A stretch of DNA of 64,000 nt from NCBI GenBank assembly GCA_035533595.1, contig DATLTN010000025.1:1-64000 (forward strand), read 5' to 3'. Numbering within the stretch: position 1 is the first letter of the stretch; every line of letters begins with the position of its first letter. Position numbers and translations under genes: made by a program. The notes beneath the pieces are model-generated. The model was not told where the DNA came from, did no database searches, and saw only the letters and a list, made by a program, of their open reading frames with translations. The DNA comes from Acidimicrobiales bacterium. Its GTDB lineage: Bacteria > Actinomycetota > Acidimicrobiia > Acidimicrobiales > Bog-793. Positions 16,868-25,476 of the stretch are shown piece by piece.

Positions 16868-16938
16868 GGGGTGATCTTGGCCGCGAACGGCGCGTGGGGC
16901 GGGACTTGTCCGTGACGGGCGGGTGAACACGCCCGCCG

Positions 16939-17274
16939 CTACAGCGTCGCGTCGCCGATCTCGAGCGCCGTGCTCACCCTCGTGAGCAGGTCCTCGATGG
17001 CCGCCTCGTCCTCGCCGAGGGCCTCACGGACCATCGCCGTGGCGATGCGCATCGCGTACGCGAGGTAGGCCTGCAGGTAGGCCGGGCCGGTGACCCCGGT
17101 GGCGTCGGGGGCGATCTCGATCCCCGCGAAGGTCTCGATCACGACCTCGTTGGCGAGGGTGATGAAGGAGAGAACGTCGTGCACCGCGGCGGCACGCACG
17201 AGCTCGCGGGCGTGCGCGCCGATGCGCAGGCGCAGCTCCCGGTCCTCGGGGGGGAAGGGCCGCTCCTCGCTCAC
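16939..17274 (-). CDS. Helical protein of unknown function
   Basis: 111 residues, start GTG at 17274 with GGGGAGG about 5 nt upstream. Predicted almost entirely helical and acidic, without Cys or membrane segments. Features: RELRLRIGAHARELVRAAAV near the N-terminus and an Ala-rich centre (YLQAYLAYAMRIATAM). I do not recognise the family. It is upstream of, and possibly cotranscribed with, the transglutaminase-like pair, and divergent from the MFS transporter. Confidence 0.65.
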   Translation of the reverse strand: MSEERPFPPEDRELRLRIGAHARELVRAAAVHDVLSFITLANEVVIETFAGIEIAPDATGVTGPAYLQAYLAYAMRIATAMVREALGEDEAAIEDLLTRVSTALEIGDATL

Positions 17275-17388
17275 CGCTGCCTCCCCTCGGGCGTCGCCGG
17301 AGCGTACCAATGACGGTCCCGTGCGAGGCCGGAGCGACGCCCCTCGGCGCACCGGTTTGACAGCGCGGCGGGCGACAAAGACATTGAG

Positions 17389-18555
17389 GTGGTGACCGGC
17401 GACCGCACGCGCGCCGCCCTCGTCACCCCTGCCTTCCTCACCGTCGTCCTCGTCGGCCTCGTCTACTGGGTCGGTTTCAACATGGTGATCCCCGAGCTGC
17501 CCCCCTTCGTCACCCGCGAGCTCGGCGGCTCGAGCCTCGCCGTCGGCCTCATCGTCGGCGCGCCCGCCCTCACCGCAGTCTTCACCCGCCCCGTCGCCGG
17601 CCGCCTCGGCAACCGCTTCGGCCGCAAGGTGCTGATGATCGGCGGCGCCGCGACCGCCGGCGGCGCGATCGCCGCCTACGGCCTCACCTCCTCGGAGGTC
17701 GCGCTCGCCGCACTACGCCTCGCGACGGGCGTCGGACAGGGGCTCTTCTTCACCGGCGCGGCGACGCTCGTGAGCGACATCGCCCCTCCGGCGCGCCGCG
17801 GCGAGGCGATGAGCTACTTCTCGATCGCCGCCTACATGGGTACCGGGCTCGGTCCCCTCACCGGCCAGCTCCTCGCCGAGCAGATCGGCCTGCACGCCGT
17901 CTTCGGAGTCGCGGGGCTGTTCTGCGTGGCCGGCGCGCTGCTCAGCCTGCGCGCCCCCAACGTGCGCATCGTCGCCGGCGCGGGGCTGTCGCGGCCGGGC
18001 CTGTTCAACAGGAAGGGGGTCGGCCCGGGCCTCGTGATGATGTTCGGCCTGATGGGCTACACCGCCTTCCAGGCCTACGCCCCCCTCTACACCGTGCGCC
18101 AGCTCCACCTTTCGGGGCCGGCGGTGGCCTTCTTGCTCTACGCCGGGATCATCCTCGTCTGCCGGCTTGCCTTCGCCCGCCTCTTCGACCGCGTCGGCGC
18201 CCGCCGCTGCGCCTCGACCGCGACGCTCACGATCGCCGCGGGCCTCGTGGTGATCGCCGCATGGCCGACCGTCACCGGCCTCTACGTGGGCGTCGCCGTC
18301 TTCAGCCTCGGCATGGCGGTGCAGTACCCGGCGCTGTTCACGATGGCGGTGAACCGCGCCAACGAGCGGGATCGGGCGCCGGTGATCGGCACCTTCACCG
18401 CCTTCCTCGACCTCGCCACCGGCCTCGGCGGCGTCACGCTCGGCGCCGTCGCCGCCCTCGCCGGCTACCGGGCGAGCTTCGTCGGGGGGGCGGTCGCGGC
18501 GCTGCTCGGCTTCGCCGTCCTGCAGCGCCTCTTCGCCTCTCCCGCCACCAGCTGA
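17389..18555 (+). CDS. MFS transporter, 12-TM drug/metabolite type
   Basis: 388 residues with 12 predicted hydrophobic segments. The family loop motif between TM2 and TM3 reads GRLGNRFGRKVL. Such transporters are proton-coupled inner-membrane antiporters or symporters; the short loops and length fit drug-efflux or sugar-efflux types. The start is one of two consecutive GTG codons (17389/17392). The 3' end is convergent with the isochorismatase-like gene, 7 bp apart. Confidence 0.9.
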   Translation: MVTGDRTRAALVTPAFLTVVLVGLVYWVGFNMVIPELPPFVTRELGGSSLAVGLIVGAPALTAVFTRPVAGRLGNRFGRKVLMIGGAATAGGAIAAYGLTSSEVALAALRLATGVGQGLFFTGAATLVSDIAPPARRGEAMSYFSIAAYMGTGLGPLTGQLLAEQIGLHAVFGVAGLFCVAGALLSLRAPNVRIVAGAGLSRPGLFNRKGVGPGLVMMFGLMGYTAFQAYAPLYTVRQLHLSGPAVAFLLYAGIILVCRLAFARLFDRVGARRCASTATLTIAAGLVVIAAWPTVTGLYVGVAVFSLGMAVQYPALFTMAVNRANERDRAPVIGTFTAFLDLATGLGGVTLGAVAALAGYRASFVGGAVAALLGFAVLQRLFASPATS

Positions 18556-18567
18556 GAGGAGCTCAGC
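18551..18567. terminator. Small shared hairpin between convergent genes
   Basis: GCTGAG-AGGAG-CTCAGC covers the stop codons of both convergent genes (MFS and isochorismatase-like). Six-base-pair arms and no T-tract make it at best a weak bidirectional terminator. Confidence 0.3.
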
Positions 18568-19171
18568 CGAGCGCCTCCAGCACGGCCGCGAGCGAGCGCA
18601 CGTGGCAGACCTGGGGGAGGATCAGCTCGAGCAGCGCCTCGCGCTCGGCCGGCTCGGCATGGCAGCCCTCGGCGACGGCGACGATCTGGTAGTCGAGGTC
18701 GCGCGCCGCGTAGATCGTGGAGGCGACCCCGATGTGGAACGAGCCGCCGACGATGAGCAGCGTGTCGACCCCGAGGCGCCGCAGCGAGAGGTCGAGCGGG
18801 GTGGCGAAGAAGGCCGACCAGCGGTGCTTGGGGATGTCGTAGTCCTCCGGCCCCACCTCGAGCTCGGCGAGGTAGGCCGTGCCCGCGGAGCCAGAGACGT
18901 AGCCGCCCGTGCCGTTCTCGGCACGCGCCGCGTAGGGGCGGTGCTCGCGGTCCATGTCGGGAACGGTGAGGGCGCGGTCGCGCCCGTCGGGGCGGTGGTC
19001 GCCGCGGCTGAAGAAGCGCGGCAACCCGGCCTCCCTGCAGGCGCGGGCGAGGGTGATGATCGGCTGCAGCGCACCGTGCGCCTCGATCGCCGCCCGGAAC
19101 TGTTCGACGGCGTCGAAGACGATGAGCGCGCTGCGGCTGCGGTCGAGCTCGATGCTCGTTGGGATGCTCAC
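18563..19171 (-). CDS. Isochorismatase-fold protein lacking the catalytic cysteine
   Basis: 202 residues. The fold's Asp (D20 in LIVFDAVEQF) and Lys (K115 in IPKHRWSAF) are present. At the nucleophile position the usual GVATNVCVEST region reads GGSFHIGVAST, with Gly148 in place of Cys. Ordinary cysteine-hydrolase chemistry (nicotinamidase, N-carbamoyl hydrolase) is therefore unlikely; a vinyl-ether hydrolase of isochorismatase type, which needs no Cys, or a binding role remains possible. The GTG start lies 5 bp after the stop of the alpha/beta hydrolase, so they form a two-gene operon. Confidence 0.85.
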   Translation of the reverse strand: MSIPTSIELDRSRSALIVFDAVEQFRAAIEAHGALQPIITLARACREAGLPRFFSRGDHRPDGRDRALTVPDMDREHRPYAARAENGTGGYVSGSAGTAYLAELEVGPEDYDIPKHRWSAFFATPLDLSLRRLGVDTLLIVGGSFHIGVASTIYAARDLDYQIVAVAEGCHAEPAEREALLELILPQVCHVRSLAAVLEALG

Positions 19172-19176
19172 CGAGC

Positions 19177-19974
19177 TCAGGCGAGGAACTCGGTGATCGT
19201 CTCCACGAGCCGTGCCGGCGCCTCGTAGGGGACGTTGTGGCCGATGCCCTCGTAGACGACGAGCTTCGCGTCGGGGATCAGCTGGGCGGTCTGCTCACCG
19301 AGCTCGAGGGCGTTGACCTTGTCCTCTGAGCCCCAGACGACGAGGGTCGGCGAGCTGATGTGCGGAAGGCGGCGCAACGTGTTGTAGCGGGTGCGCGTCT
19401 CGGGATTCGTCATGTGATCCATCAGGCGGCGGAAGGCGGCCGTCGTCTGCTCGTCGTGGAGCATCGCGAGGCGCTCCTCGAGCAGGACGTCGGAGGAGAT
19501 GTTCGAGCCGGCGTAGCGCTCGACAGCGGCGCGCACGTCCTCCTCGGGGGGAGGCTGCCAGGCGACCATCGTGGTGAGGTTGCGCGTCGCCGCGCCGCCG
19601 CCCGCGATGTCGACGAAGCGGCGGACGCGGTTCGGACTCTCGTAGGCGAGGAGGACGCCGAGCCAGCCGCCCATCGAGTGGCCGACGAGGTGGCTCGACT
19701 CGAGGCCCATGACGTCCTGGAACTCGCGCAGGTGGTCGACGAGGTAGGCGAAGGAGAACTCCTGCTCGAGGTGGTCCCCCGGCCCGAAGTTCAGGCAGTC
19801 GAGGGCGTAGACGTGGAAGCGCTCGCCGAGGCCGGGAAGCACCGGCAGCCAGCCGTCGCCACCCGAAAGGAAGCCGGCGCCGTGCACGAGCAGCACCGGC
19901 TCGCCCTCGCCCGCCTCGAAGTACCGCGTCCTACCGTGGCTCATCTCGACGAAGTCCCGCTTCACCTCGACCAT
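19177..19974 (-). CDS. Alpha/beta hydrolase
   Basis: 265 residues. Nucleophile elbow GHSMGG with S100, acid in VVWGSEDKVN (about residue 216), His in EGIGHNVPYE (about 247), and oxyanion strand LLVHGAG. All three catalytic residues are in order, so it should be an active esterase, lactonase or C-C bond hydrolase. Cytoplasmic. It is the first gene of an operon with the isochorismatase-fold protein, which suggests a joint small-molecule degradation step. Confidence 0.9.
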   Translation of the reverse strand: MVEVKRDFVEMSHGRTRYFEAGEGEPVLLVHGAGFLSGGDGWLPVLPGLGERFHVYALDCLNFGPGDHLEQEFSFAYLVDHLREFQDVMGLESSHLVGHSMGGWLGVLLAYESPNRVRRFVDIAGGGAATRNLTTMVAWQPPPEEDVRAAVERYAGSNISSDVLLEERLAMLHDEQTTAAFRRLMDHMTNPETRTRYNTLRRLPHISSPTLVVWGSEDKVNALELGEQTAQLIPDAKLVVYEGIGHNVPYEAPARLVETITEFLA

Positions 19975-20065
19975 GGCACCCCTCCTCGCCCTGGCGCCGC
20001 GGCGCCCCCGGATCGGCCCCGACCTTAGAGGCTGTCCGCTGCGGCGACACTTCCCCGGGAGCGGC

Positions 20066-21235
20066 TCAGCGGCGTTCGAGGCGGGGGAAGAGCACCTCTT
20101 CGAGGATGAGGTGCAGGGTCGCCGCAGCGGGGATCGCGATCAGCGCCCCGAGCAGGCCGAGGAGGGCGCCACCGGCGAGGGTGGCGACGATCGTCACTCC
20201 CGGCGGGAGGCTGACGGTGTGGCGCATCACCCGCGGCGTGAGGAAGTAGTCCTCGAGCAGGCGGTAGACGACGTAGAAGATGAGGGTCGCGATGCCGAGG
20301 AAGACCCCGTGGCTGAGCGCGATCATCGAGACGACGAGGCCGGCGACGGTCGAGCCGACGATCGGGATGAGGTCGAAGAGCGCGACGAACATCCCGAGCA
20401 GCACCGGGTAGGGGCCGCCCACGGCGAGCAGCCAGACGAAGGTCCCCGCACCGGCGATCGCCGAGGTGACGAGGTTGCCGAGGACGAAGCCGCCGACACG
20501 GTCGAAGACCTCGTCGGTGAGGACGGCGACCCGCTCGCGCCGTGAGCGGGGTGCGAGGCGCAGCCAGAGCGTGCGGACGCTCGGCAGCGCGATGAGGAAG
20601 TAGACGGTGAGGACCAGGACGCTCAGCGCCGCCGCGGTCGTCGTCACGACGACCTTGCCAGCCCCGAAGAGCCCGTGGCTGAGACGGGTCTTCAAGACGT
20701 CGAGGAGGCGCGGGCCGACGACGCCGGTGAGGTGCGTCACCTTCAGAGCGTGGCCGAGCGGGCCGCTGCCGGTCGTCACGTCGTGGCGGATCGTCGGCCA
20801 CTTGTGCACGAGGGCGCGGACCTCGTGCACGCTCGGCGGCACCGCCGCCACCGCGAAGGCGGCGAGCACGGCCAACAGCGCGGCGACCACGATGAGGGCG
20901 CTCGTGGCGCGGGAGAGGCCGCGCTGGGTGAGGCTCCCGATCATCGGGTTGAGGCCGATGGCGAGGAAGAGCGACAGGCCGACGATGACGAGCACCGTGC
21001 CGGCACCGGCGAGCGCGCGCACGATGAGGTAGGCGGTGGCGACGCCGAGCGCGCCGGTGAAGCCGATGTAGAAGGGGGCCCGCCGGTCCACCGGGGGGCC
21101 GCGCCTCGCGAGGCCCCGCTCGGGGGCGTCCACGTTCGGGGGCAGCAGGAGGGTGACCTCGGGGGGCGGCGGCTGGCCCCCCGCCTCCGGGTCCGGTACG
21201 GGCTCAGGCCCATCTGCCGCCGGCTCGCTCATCAT
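20066..21235 (-). CDS. AI-2E family transporter (TqsA/PerM-like)
   Basis: 389 residues. After a Pro-rich 50-residue cytoplasmic N-terminus there are about eight hydrophobic segments in the 2 + loop + 5-6 arrangement of this family. The C-terminal half has LIPIVGSTVAGLVVSMIAL and EDYFLTPRVMRH, both typical of the family. Members export autoinducer-2 or act as cation antiporters; actinobacterial members are mostly uncharacterised. Two consecutive ATGs (21235, 21232) are possible starts. Confidence 0.9.
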   Translation of the reverse strand: MMSEPAADGPEPVPDPEAGGQPPPPEVTLLLPPNVDAPERGLARRGPPVDRRAPFYIGFTGALGVATAYLIVRALAGAGTVLVIVGLSLFLAIGLNPMIGSLTQRGLSRATSALIVVAALLAVLAAFAVAAVPPSVHEVRALVHKWPTIRHDVTTGSGPLGHALKVTHLTGVVGPRLLDVLKTRLSHGLFGAGKVVVTTTAAALSVLVLTVYFLIALPSVRTLWLRLAPRSRRERVAVLTDEVFDRVGGFVLGNLVTSAIAGAGTFVWLLAVGGPYPVLLGMFVALFDLIPIVGSTVAGLVVSMIALSHGVFLGIATLIFYVVYRLLEDYFLTPRVMRHTVSLPPGVTIVATLAGGALLGLLGALIAIPAAATLHLILEEVLFPRLERR

Positions 21236-21265
21236 CTGCGGGGCACCGGAGCGAGCCGGCGGGGA

Positions 21266-21964
21266 TTACTCGGGCTCGACAGCGGGTGGGCCGTCGGCGA
21301 CGGGCACCGCGTTGGTTCGGGTCGCGGTGGGGCCGGCCGTCGTCGGGGCGTCGGTCATCGCGTTCGGCCCGGTGACATCGGCGACGGGGACGATCGCCGG
21401 CTCCTCGGCGGCCGCCAGCATCTGCACCGGGACGGTGCGTGGGTTGCCCTGCAGCGCCGCGAACTCGCAGGCGAGGCCCCCCATGATCCCGAGGAACAGC
21501 CCGGGACCGAGGGCGTAGGCGATCTCCCGCTCGAAGGTGCCATAGGCACCGACGCTGATGAAGTAGCGATGCCCCTCGAGCACCGGCCAGGCGACCGGCC
21601 CGATCGCGAACCAACACCCGGCGGCGACCGCGAGAAGCCCTGCGACCATCACGCCCATGCGGCCGAAGCCGAGGCCGGCGATGCGCCCGAGCTGCAAGAG
21701 GGCGAGCCCGGCCAGCAGCGCGCCGCCCGCCGGGACTGCGGCGAGGAGGCCCCGGGAGAGGTCCCAGTGCCAGGTCGCAAGACCGTCCGGCGAGAAGCCG
21801 AAGACCGAGCCGATGAAGGGCATCAAGCCGCCCCACAGCGCCATCAGCACGAGCAGGCCGCCCGTCATCCCGAGACTCGTCCGGTAGCTCCAGCGGACCT
21901 CGCCGCTGCGCACCGTGTCCGGCGCGTCGGTTGCTCCCCTCATGCGCAACGGATGCGTGGCCAT
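21266..21964 (-). CDS. Four-TM membrane protein of unknown function
   Basis: 232 residues from the ATG at 21964, which has GAGGGGG a few bases upstream. Four hydrophobic stretches lie at about residues 30-52, 72-95, 105-128 and 150-170. The C-terminal 60 residues are a soluble Ala/Pro/Thr-rich tail (TDAPTTAGPTATRTNAV). I do not recognise the family. It is 30 bp upstream of the AI-2E transporter gene on the same strand and probably cotranscribed. Confidence 0.7.
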   Translation of the reverse strand: MATHPLRMRGATDAPDTVRSGEVRWSYRTSLGMTGGLLVLMALWGGLMPFIGSVFGFSPDGLATWHWDLSRGLLAAVPAGGALLAGLALLQLGRIAGLGFGRMGVMVAGLLAVAAGCWFAIGPVAWPVLEGHRYFISVGAYGTFEREIAYALGPGLFLGIMGGLACEFAALQGNPRTVPVQMLAAAEEPAIVPVADVTGPNAMTDAPTTAGPTATRTNAVPVADGPPAVEPE

Positions 21965-22073
21965 AACGCCCCCTCGTGAGCTGAGACCTTGGGCGTCCCC
22001 AAGCTGGGCCGCCCACGGCCCTATACCCAGCACCAGAAGCCAGTAACGCGGGCTGCGCGACACCCGTTGCGAC

Positions 22074-22532
22074 TCAGGAGACGGTGAGCAGCCCCTCGTC
22101 GATGAGGAGGTCAACGAAGCCCTCCCGCCCTAAGCCGCCGAGGGCCTCGGGGGAGAACCACCCGAGCTCGGAGACCTCCTCTCCGTCGGCCCGCTCGCGG
22201 CCGCCGACGACGACGGCGCGGTAGACGATCGCGACGTAGACGAGCACGTCGCCGTTCGGGTACACGGTCCGGCAGCGGTCGCCGCCGAGCGCGGCGTGCA
22301 GCCCGGTGACGGCGACCTCGAGGCCGGTCTCCTCGAGCGCCTCCCGTCGGGCCGCCTCCTCGGGGCGTTCACCGGGCTCGACTGCGCCCCCCGGCACCGA
22401 CCACAGGTCGGAGTCGGCCTTGCGGACGAGCAGCAGGCGCCCCTCGGTGTCATGCACCACGACGCAGGCCGTCGGCATGTGCAGGGGCGTCGTCCCGACG
22501 AGCGCCCGCAGGCGGGCGACGTAGTCGGACAT
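22074..22532 (-). CDS. NUDIX hydrolase
   Basis: 152 residues. The Nudix box is intact at residues 49-71: GAVEPGERPEEAARREALEE then TG, with the metal-binding R63-E64 and E67-E68. It hydrolyses a nucleoside diphosphate linked to another moiety; the class cannot be told from the box. I chose the ATG at 22532 because upstream in-frame sequence runs through a strong hairpin and is not protein-like. It is the last gene before the four-TM protein on this strand. Confidence 0.9.
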   Translation of the reverse strand: MSDYVARLRALVGTTPLHMPTACVVVHDTEGRLLLVRKADSDLWSVPGGAVEPGERPEEAARREALEETGLEVAVTGLHAALGGDRCRTVYPNGDVLVYVAIVYRAVVVGGRERADGEEVSELGWFSPEALGGLGREGFVDLLIDEGLLTVS

Positions 22533-22569
22533 CGGCACGGGAAGATCTTCGCCGAACCGAGCCCGGACG

Positions 22570-22604
22570 CGGCGATTCCCCGGCACGAGGCCGGGGAATC
22601 GCCG
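22570..22604 (-). terminator. Strong GC-rich hairpin after the small hydrophobic protein gene
   Basis: Arms 22570-22584 and 22590-22604 (CGGCGATTCCCCGGC and its complement) pair perfectly around a 5-nt loop, 22 bp past the stop at 22627. No T-run follows on the minus strand, as is common for actinobacterial terminators. Confidence 0.7.
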
Positions 22605-22626
22605 AAGAATCGGTGTGACTACGCGC

Positions 22627-22782
22627 TCACCATCGGTACCAGCTGCGCTCCGCGCCGTGGGCGAGGAAGCCCACGACCCACAGGACCAGGAGGATGACGG
22701 CGAGGATCCACAAGAAGTGGACAGCGAAGCCGAAGCCTCCGAACAAAAGCACGATGAGTAGCAGCAAAAGCGCAAGACCCAT
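22627..22782 (-). CDS. Small hydrophobic membrane protein
   Basis: 51 residues, ATG at 22782 with a perfect AGGAGG upstream. Two adjacent hydrophobic helices cover almost the whole protein (GLALLLLLIVLLFGGFGFAV, then LWILAVILLVLWVVGFLA), ending in a short basic/aromatic tail ERSWYRW. It resembles the small 'hydrophobic protein' or Lmo0937-like families annotated in actinobacteria and Firmicutes, whose function is unknown. The strong ribosome binding site and terminator make it a convincing monocistronic gene. Confidence 0.8.
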   Translation of the reverse strand: MGLALLLLLIVLLFGGFGFAVHFLWILAVILLVLWVVGFLAHGAERSWYRW

Positions 22783-22848
22783 TGTGGGCGACCTCCTTGG
22801 GTGACGCTCAGGAGCTACCCGCACGCCGGTAGCAGTAAACCGCGCGGG

Positions 22849-23817
22849 TCAGCCGGGCCCGTAGACCTCGGGGTTGGCACAGTGCGGGAGGGGCTCCCCG
22901 CGCAGCCCCGCCAGGAGGTTGTCGACCGCGAGGTCCGCCATCGCGGCGCGCGACTTTTCGGTCGCAGAGCCCAGGTGCGGGATGGCGACACAGTTCGGTA
23001 GGCCGAGGAGGGGTTCATCGAGGGGCACCGGCTCGACCTCGAAGACGTCGAGGCCGGCACCGCCGAGATGGCCCGAGGCGAGCGCCTCGAAGAGCGCCCG
23101 CTGGTCGACGACCGGGCCGCGGGCGGTGTTCACGAGCAGCGCACCGCGGCGCATCCGGGAGAGCTCGGCAGCGCCGATGAGGTGGTGCGTCTCCTCACTG
23201 AGGGCCACGTGCAGGCTGACGACGTCAGACGAGCAGAGGAGCTCGTCGAGGTCGACGAAGGAGACACCTTCCGCCTCTCGGTGTGTCCGCGAGCACGCGA
23301 GGACGTGCATGCCGAAGCCGCGGGCGCGCCGGGCCACTGCCTCGCCGATGCGCCCGAGGCCGACGATGCCGAGGGTCGCACCAGAGAGCTCGAGGCCGAG
23401 GAAGCCCGACGGGCGCCACGTCGTCCATTCCCCCGCGAGGAGGGCGTCGCGCGCTTCGACCACGCGGCGGGCGACCGCGAGCAGGAGTGCGAAGGCGACA
23501 TCGGCGGTCGCCTCGGTGAGGACGCCGGGAGTGTGACCGGCCGGGATGCCCCGGCCGGTCAGCGCAGCGAGGTCGAGGTTGTCCACGCCGACCGCCATGT
23601 TCGAGACCACCCGGAGCCGTGGGGCGAGCGCCAGCAGCGGCTCGTCGATGCGGTCGGTGAGCATCGTGAGCACCCCGTCGGCACCCGCAAGGCCCTCGAC
23701 GAGCTCTTCTCGCGTCGGCGGGCGGTCCTCGGAGAAGAGGCGCACCTGCGCAAAGGACGCCAGCCGCGCGAGGCCCGCGCCCGGAAGCGCCCGCGTCACG
23801 AACGCCGTGAAGGCCAC
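22849..23817 (-). CDS. D-2-hydroxyacid dehydrogenase (glyoxylate/hydroxypyruvate reductase type)
   Basis: 322 residues. The NAD(P) motif GLGRIG is at 153-158. The catalytic triad is R233 (NTARGPVVDQ), E262 (DVFEVEP) and H281 (IPHLGSAT). The substrate loop VVSNMAVGVDNLD is typical of glyoxylate or hydroxypyruvate reductases. SRTHR follows the second beta strand (about residues 176-180), with basic residues that favour NADPH. It reduces a 2-oxo acid to the D-2-hydroxy acid in the cytoplasm. No operon partner is clear. Confidence 0.93.
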   Translation of the reverse strand: MAFTAFVTRALPGAGLARLASFAQVRLFSEDRPPTREELVEGLAGADGVLTMLTDRIDEPLLALAPRLRVVSNMAVGVDNLDLAALTGRGIPAGHTPGVLTEATADVAFALLLAVARRVVEARDALLAGEWTTWRPSGFLGLELSGATLGIVGLGRIGEAVARRARGFGMHVLACSRTHREAEGVSFVDLDELLCSSDVVSLHVALSEETHHLIGAAELSRMRRGALLVNTARGPVVDQRALFEALASGHLGGAGLDVFEVEPVPLDEPLLGLPNCVAIPHLGSATEKSRAAMADLAVDNLLAGLRGEPLPHCANPEVYGPG

Positions 23818-23867
23818 CTCTCCTCCCCTCGCGCCGCTACCGGGAGGGCCGAGGCGCTCACCCGAGG

Positions 23868-24908
23868 CTACTGATGGCCCACCTTTGCGCCCTCCGCGGC
23901 GGGCGGCCCGGGATCGGGGACCTCGGCGTCGGCCATCTTCGTCGGCTCGCCGGCGGCCGTGAAGCCGAGGACGATCTGCTGCTCGGGGCGGCGCTGCAGC
24001 GCGAGCACCTGCAGCCGCATGGCGCGCTCGTCGGCGTCGGTGAGCGGCGGCTGTACGAGCGCCCGCGGCCAGAGATGGTGATGCAGGACCGTGCTCACCT
24101 CGGCGGCGTAGAGCGTGGCGCGTGCCCCGAGGTAGAGCCAGGCGATGAGGCCGAGGACGACCCCGAACAAGCCGTAGGTGGCGCTCGCCCCCTTCAGGTC
24201 ATGACCGACGACGTAGCCGCCAACCGCCTGCAGGATCGTGAAGAAGACGCCACCGACGATGGCGCCCGGCAACAACGTCCGGATCGCCACCTGTTTGGGT
24301 GTCAGCACGCGGAAGGTGCCGATATAAAAGGCCACATTCGCGAGGCCGGCGAACAGCTCGGCGAGTACACCGAGGGCGATGTTGTGCCGGCCGAAGGTGC
24401 CGAACCCCGACAGAACTGTCGTGACGACCAGCTCGAGAGCCAGGACGACGAGAAAGAGCAGGCTCCGCGCCAGCCCGGCGAGGAAGTTCGGCTGTTTGAC
24501 GAAAGGGACGTTCCATACCTGCGACATCGCCGAGAGCCCGGTCTGCGCGAGGCTCGTGCTGCCATATATCAGACCCACGATCCCGATAATGAGGCCGATG
24601 AGCGAGCCGCGCTTCAACGCGTGGATGTTGCCGGCGAGCTGGTGGCCGACGATCGGGAACTCGCCGAATGCGGACGCGGTGATCCGCGCCCGTGCCGACG
24701 GGTCGCCTGCGAGCACGAGCCCGAGGATCGTGATGAGAAGGAGCAGCAAAGGAAAGATGGTCACGAACATCGTGTAGGTGAGCTGTGCGACAAGCGCACC
24801 CGCGTTGTCGTCCCCGTACTTCTTCTGCACCGCGTAGACGAACCCCGCGGCCCGGTGTCGCTGCTGAAAGGTGTCGACGGCACCGAGCGCCTGTTTGATC
24901 GCCTTCAT
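23868..24908 (-). CDS. YihY/BrkB-family membrane protein
   Basis: 346 residues from the ATG at 24908. The family core is clear: ALVAQLTYTMFVTIFPLLLL near residue 38, GLIYGSTSLAQTGLSAM, and LLPGAIVGGVFFTILQAVGG, with about six TM segments. Pfam groups it as virulence factor BrkB; E. coli YihY is not an RNase as once thought. Its role is probably in the envelope or in transport. A soluble C-terminal tail of about 60 residues ends in GAKVGHQ. A strong terminator separates it from the gene upstream. Confidence 0.92.
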   Translation of the reverse strand: MKAIKQALGAVDTFQQRHRAAGFVYAVQKKYGDDNAGALVAQLTYTMFVTIFPLLLLLITILGLVLAGDPSARARITASAFGEFPIVGHQLAGNIHALKRGSLIGLIIGIVGLIYGSTSLAQTGLSAMSQVWNVPFVKQPNFLAGLARSLLFLVVLALELVVTTVLSGFGTFGRHNIALGVLAELFAGLANVAFYIGTFRVLTPKQVAIRTLLPGAIVGGVFFTILQAVGGYVVGHDLKGASATYGLFGVVLGLIAWLYLGARATLYAAEVSTVLHHHLWPRALVQPPLTDADERAMRLQVLALQRRPEQQIVLGFTAAGEPTKMADAEVPDPGPPAAEGAKVGHQ

Positions 24909-24983
24909 CGGGCACTCTCCGAACCGCCACGGCCCTCGCCGCCGAAGTGCCCGCGGGCGGTCGGCGAACAGGCCTCGCGGACG

Positions 24984-25026
24984 GCACGAGAGCCGGTCCC
25001 CCCGCAGGGGGAACCGGCTCTCGTGC
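24984..25026 (-). terminator. Very strong hairpin downstream of the 137-aa gene
   Basis: 14-bp perfect outer arms (GCACGAGAGCCGGT, 24984-24997, with 25013-25026), then one mismatch, then CCCCC/GGGGG closing a GCA loop. It begins 36 bp after the stop at 25063. It is the longest near-perfect stem in the window apart from the palindromic repeats. Confidence 0.8.
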
Positions 25027-25062
25027 AGGCGTCCGTGCGCGGACGCGGTGACAACCCCGTAG

Positions 25063-25476
25063 CTACTTCGTGCCCCGCCCGATCCCGGCGCGTCGGAGCA
25101 CCTCCGCGGGGACACCGACCTCGCGCCAGCTCTCGTAGCTGATCCCCTTGCGATTGCCGTACTCCGAGGCACCCTTCACGAAGGCATCCTCGAGGACCGA
25201 GATGTCCACGGACTGCCCGGAGGAATTGAGGCGCGCCTGAAGGTCCTTGCGCTCCTGGATGAGATGCAGGCGACGGAGCGGGTCCGCGCTCGCGAGCTTG
25301 GTATCGATCTCGGTGAGCTGCTTCTCTGTCGCCTCGACACTCGGACGACGGCCACGACGAGGCTTGTTCTCCTCGAGCGCCTGCAGGTACCGACGGACCG
25401 CAAGACCTTGGGTTCTCCCGACCGCCAGTGCCGCCTTGTGGTCGGCGGTCATCGGGGCTGATTTTCTTGGTGACAT
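25063..25476 (-). CDS. Conserved actinobacterial small basic protein
   Basis: 137 residues. N-terminus MSPRKSAPMTADHKAALAVG, a Lys/Arg-rich segment NKPRRGRRPS, then an acidic/basic amphipathic region (residues 48-85) likely to form a coiled coil, and a C-terminal GISYESWREVGVPAEVLRRA that resembles the small DNA-binding-like end of Lsr2-type proteins. I recall close homologues across actinobacteria annotated only as hypothetical. A nucleoid or DNA-binding role is a guess from the basic segment and the Lsr2-like tail. It is monocistronic with a strong terminator. Confidence 0.8.
   Translation of the reverse strand: MSPRKSAPMTADHKAALAVGRTQGLAVRRYLQALEENKPRRGRRPSVEATEKQLTEIDTKLASADPLRRLHLIQERKDLQARLNSSGQSVDISVLEDAFVKGASEYGNRKGISYESWREVGVPAEVLRRAGIGRGTK

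Noticed and set aside
24909-25172. Upstream extension of the YihY/BrkB frame
   Set aside because: It would read through the strong hairpin at 24984-25026 and the 3' end of the neighbouring gene.
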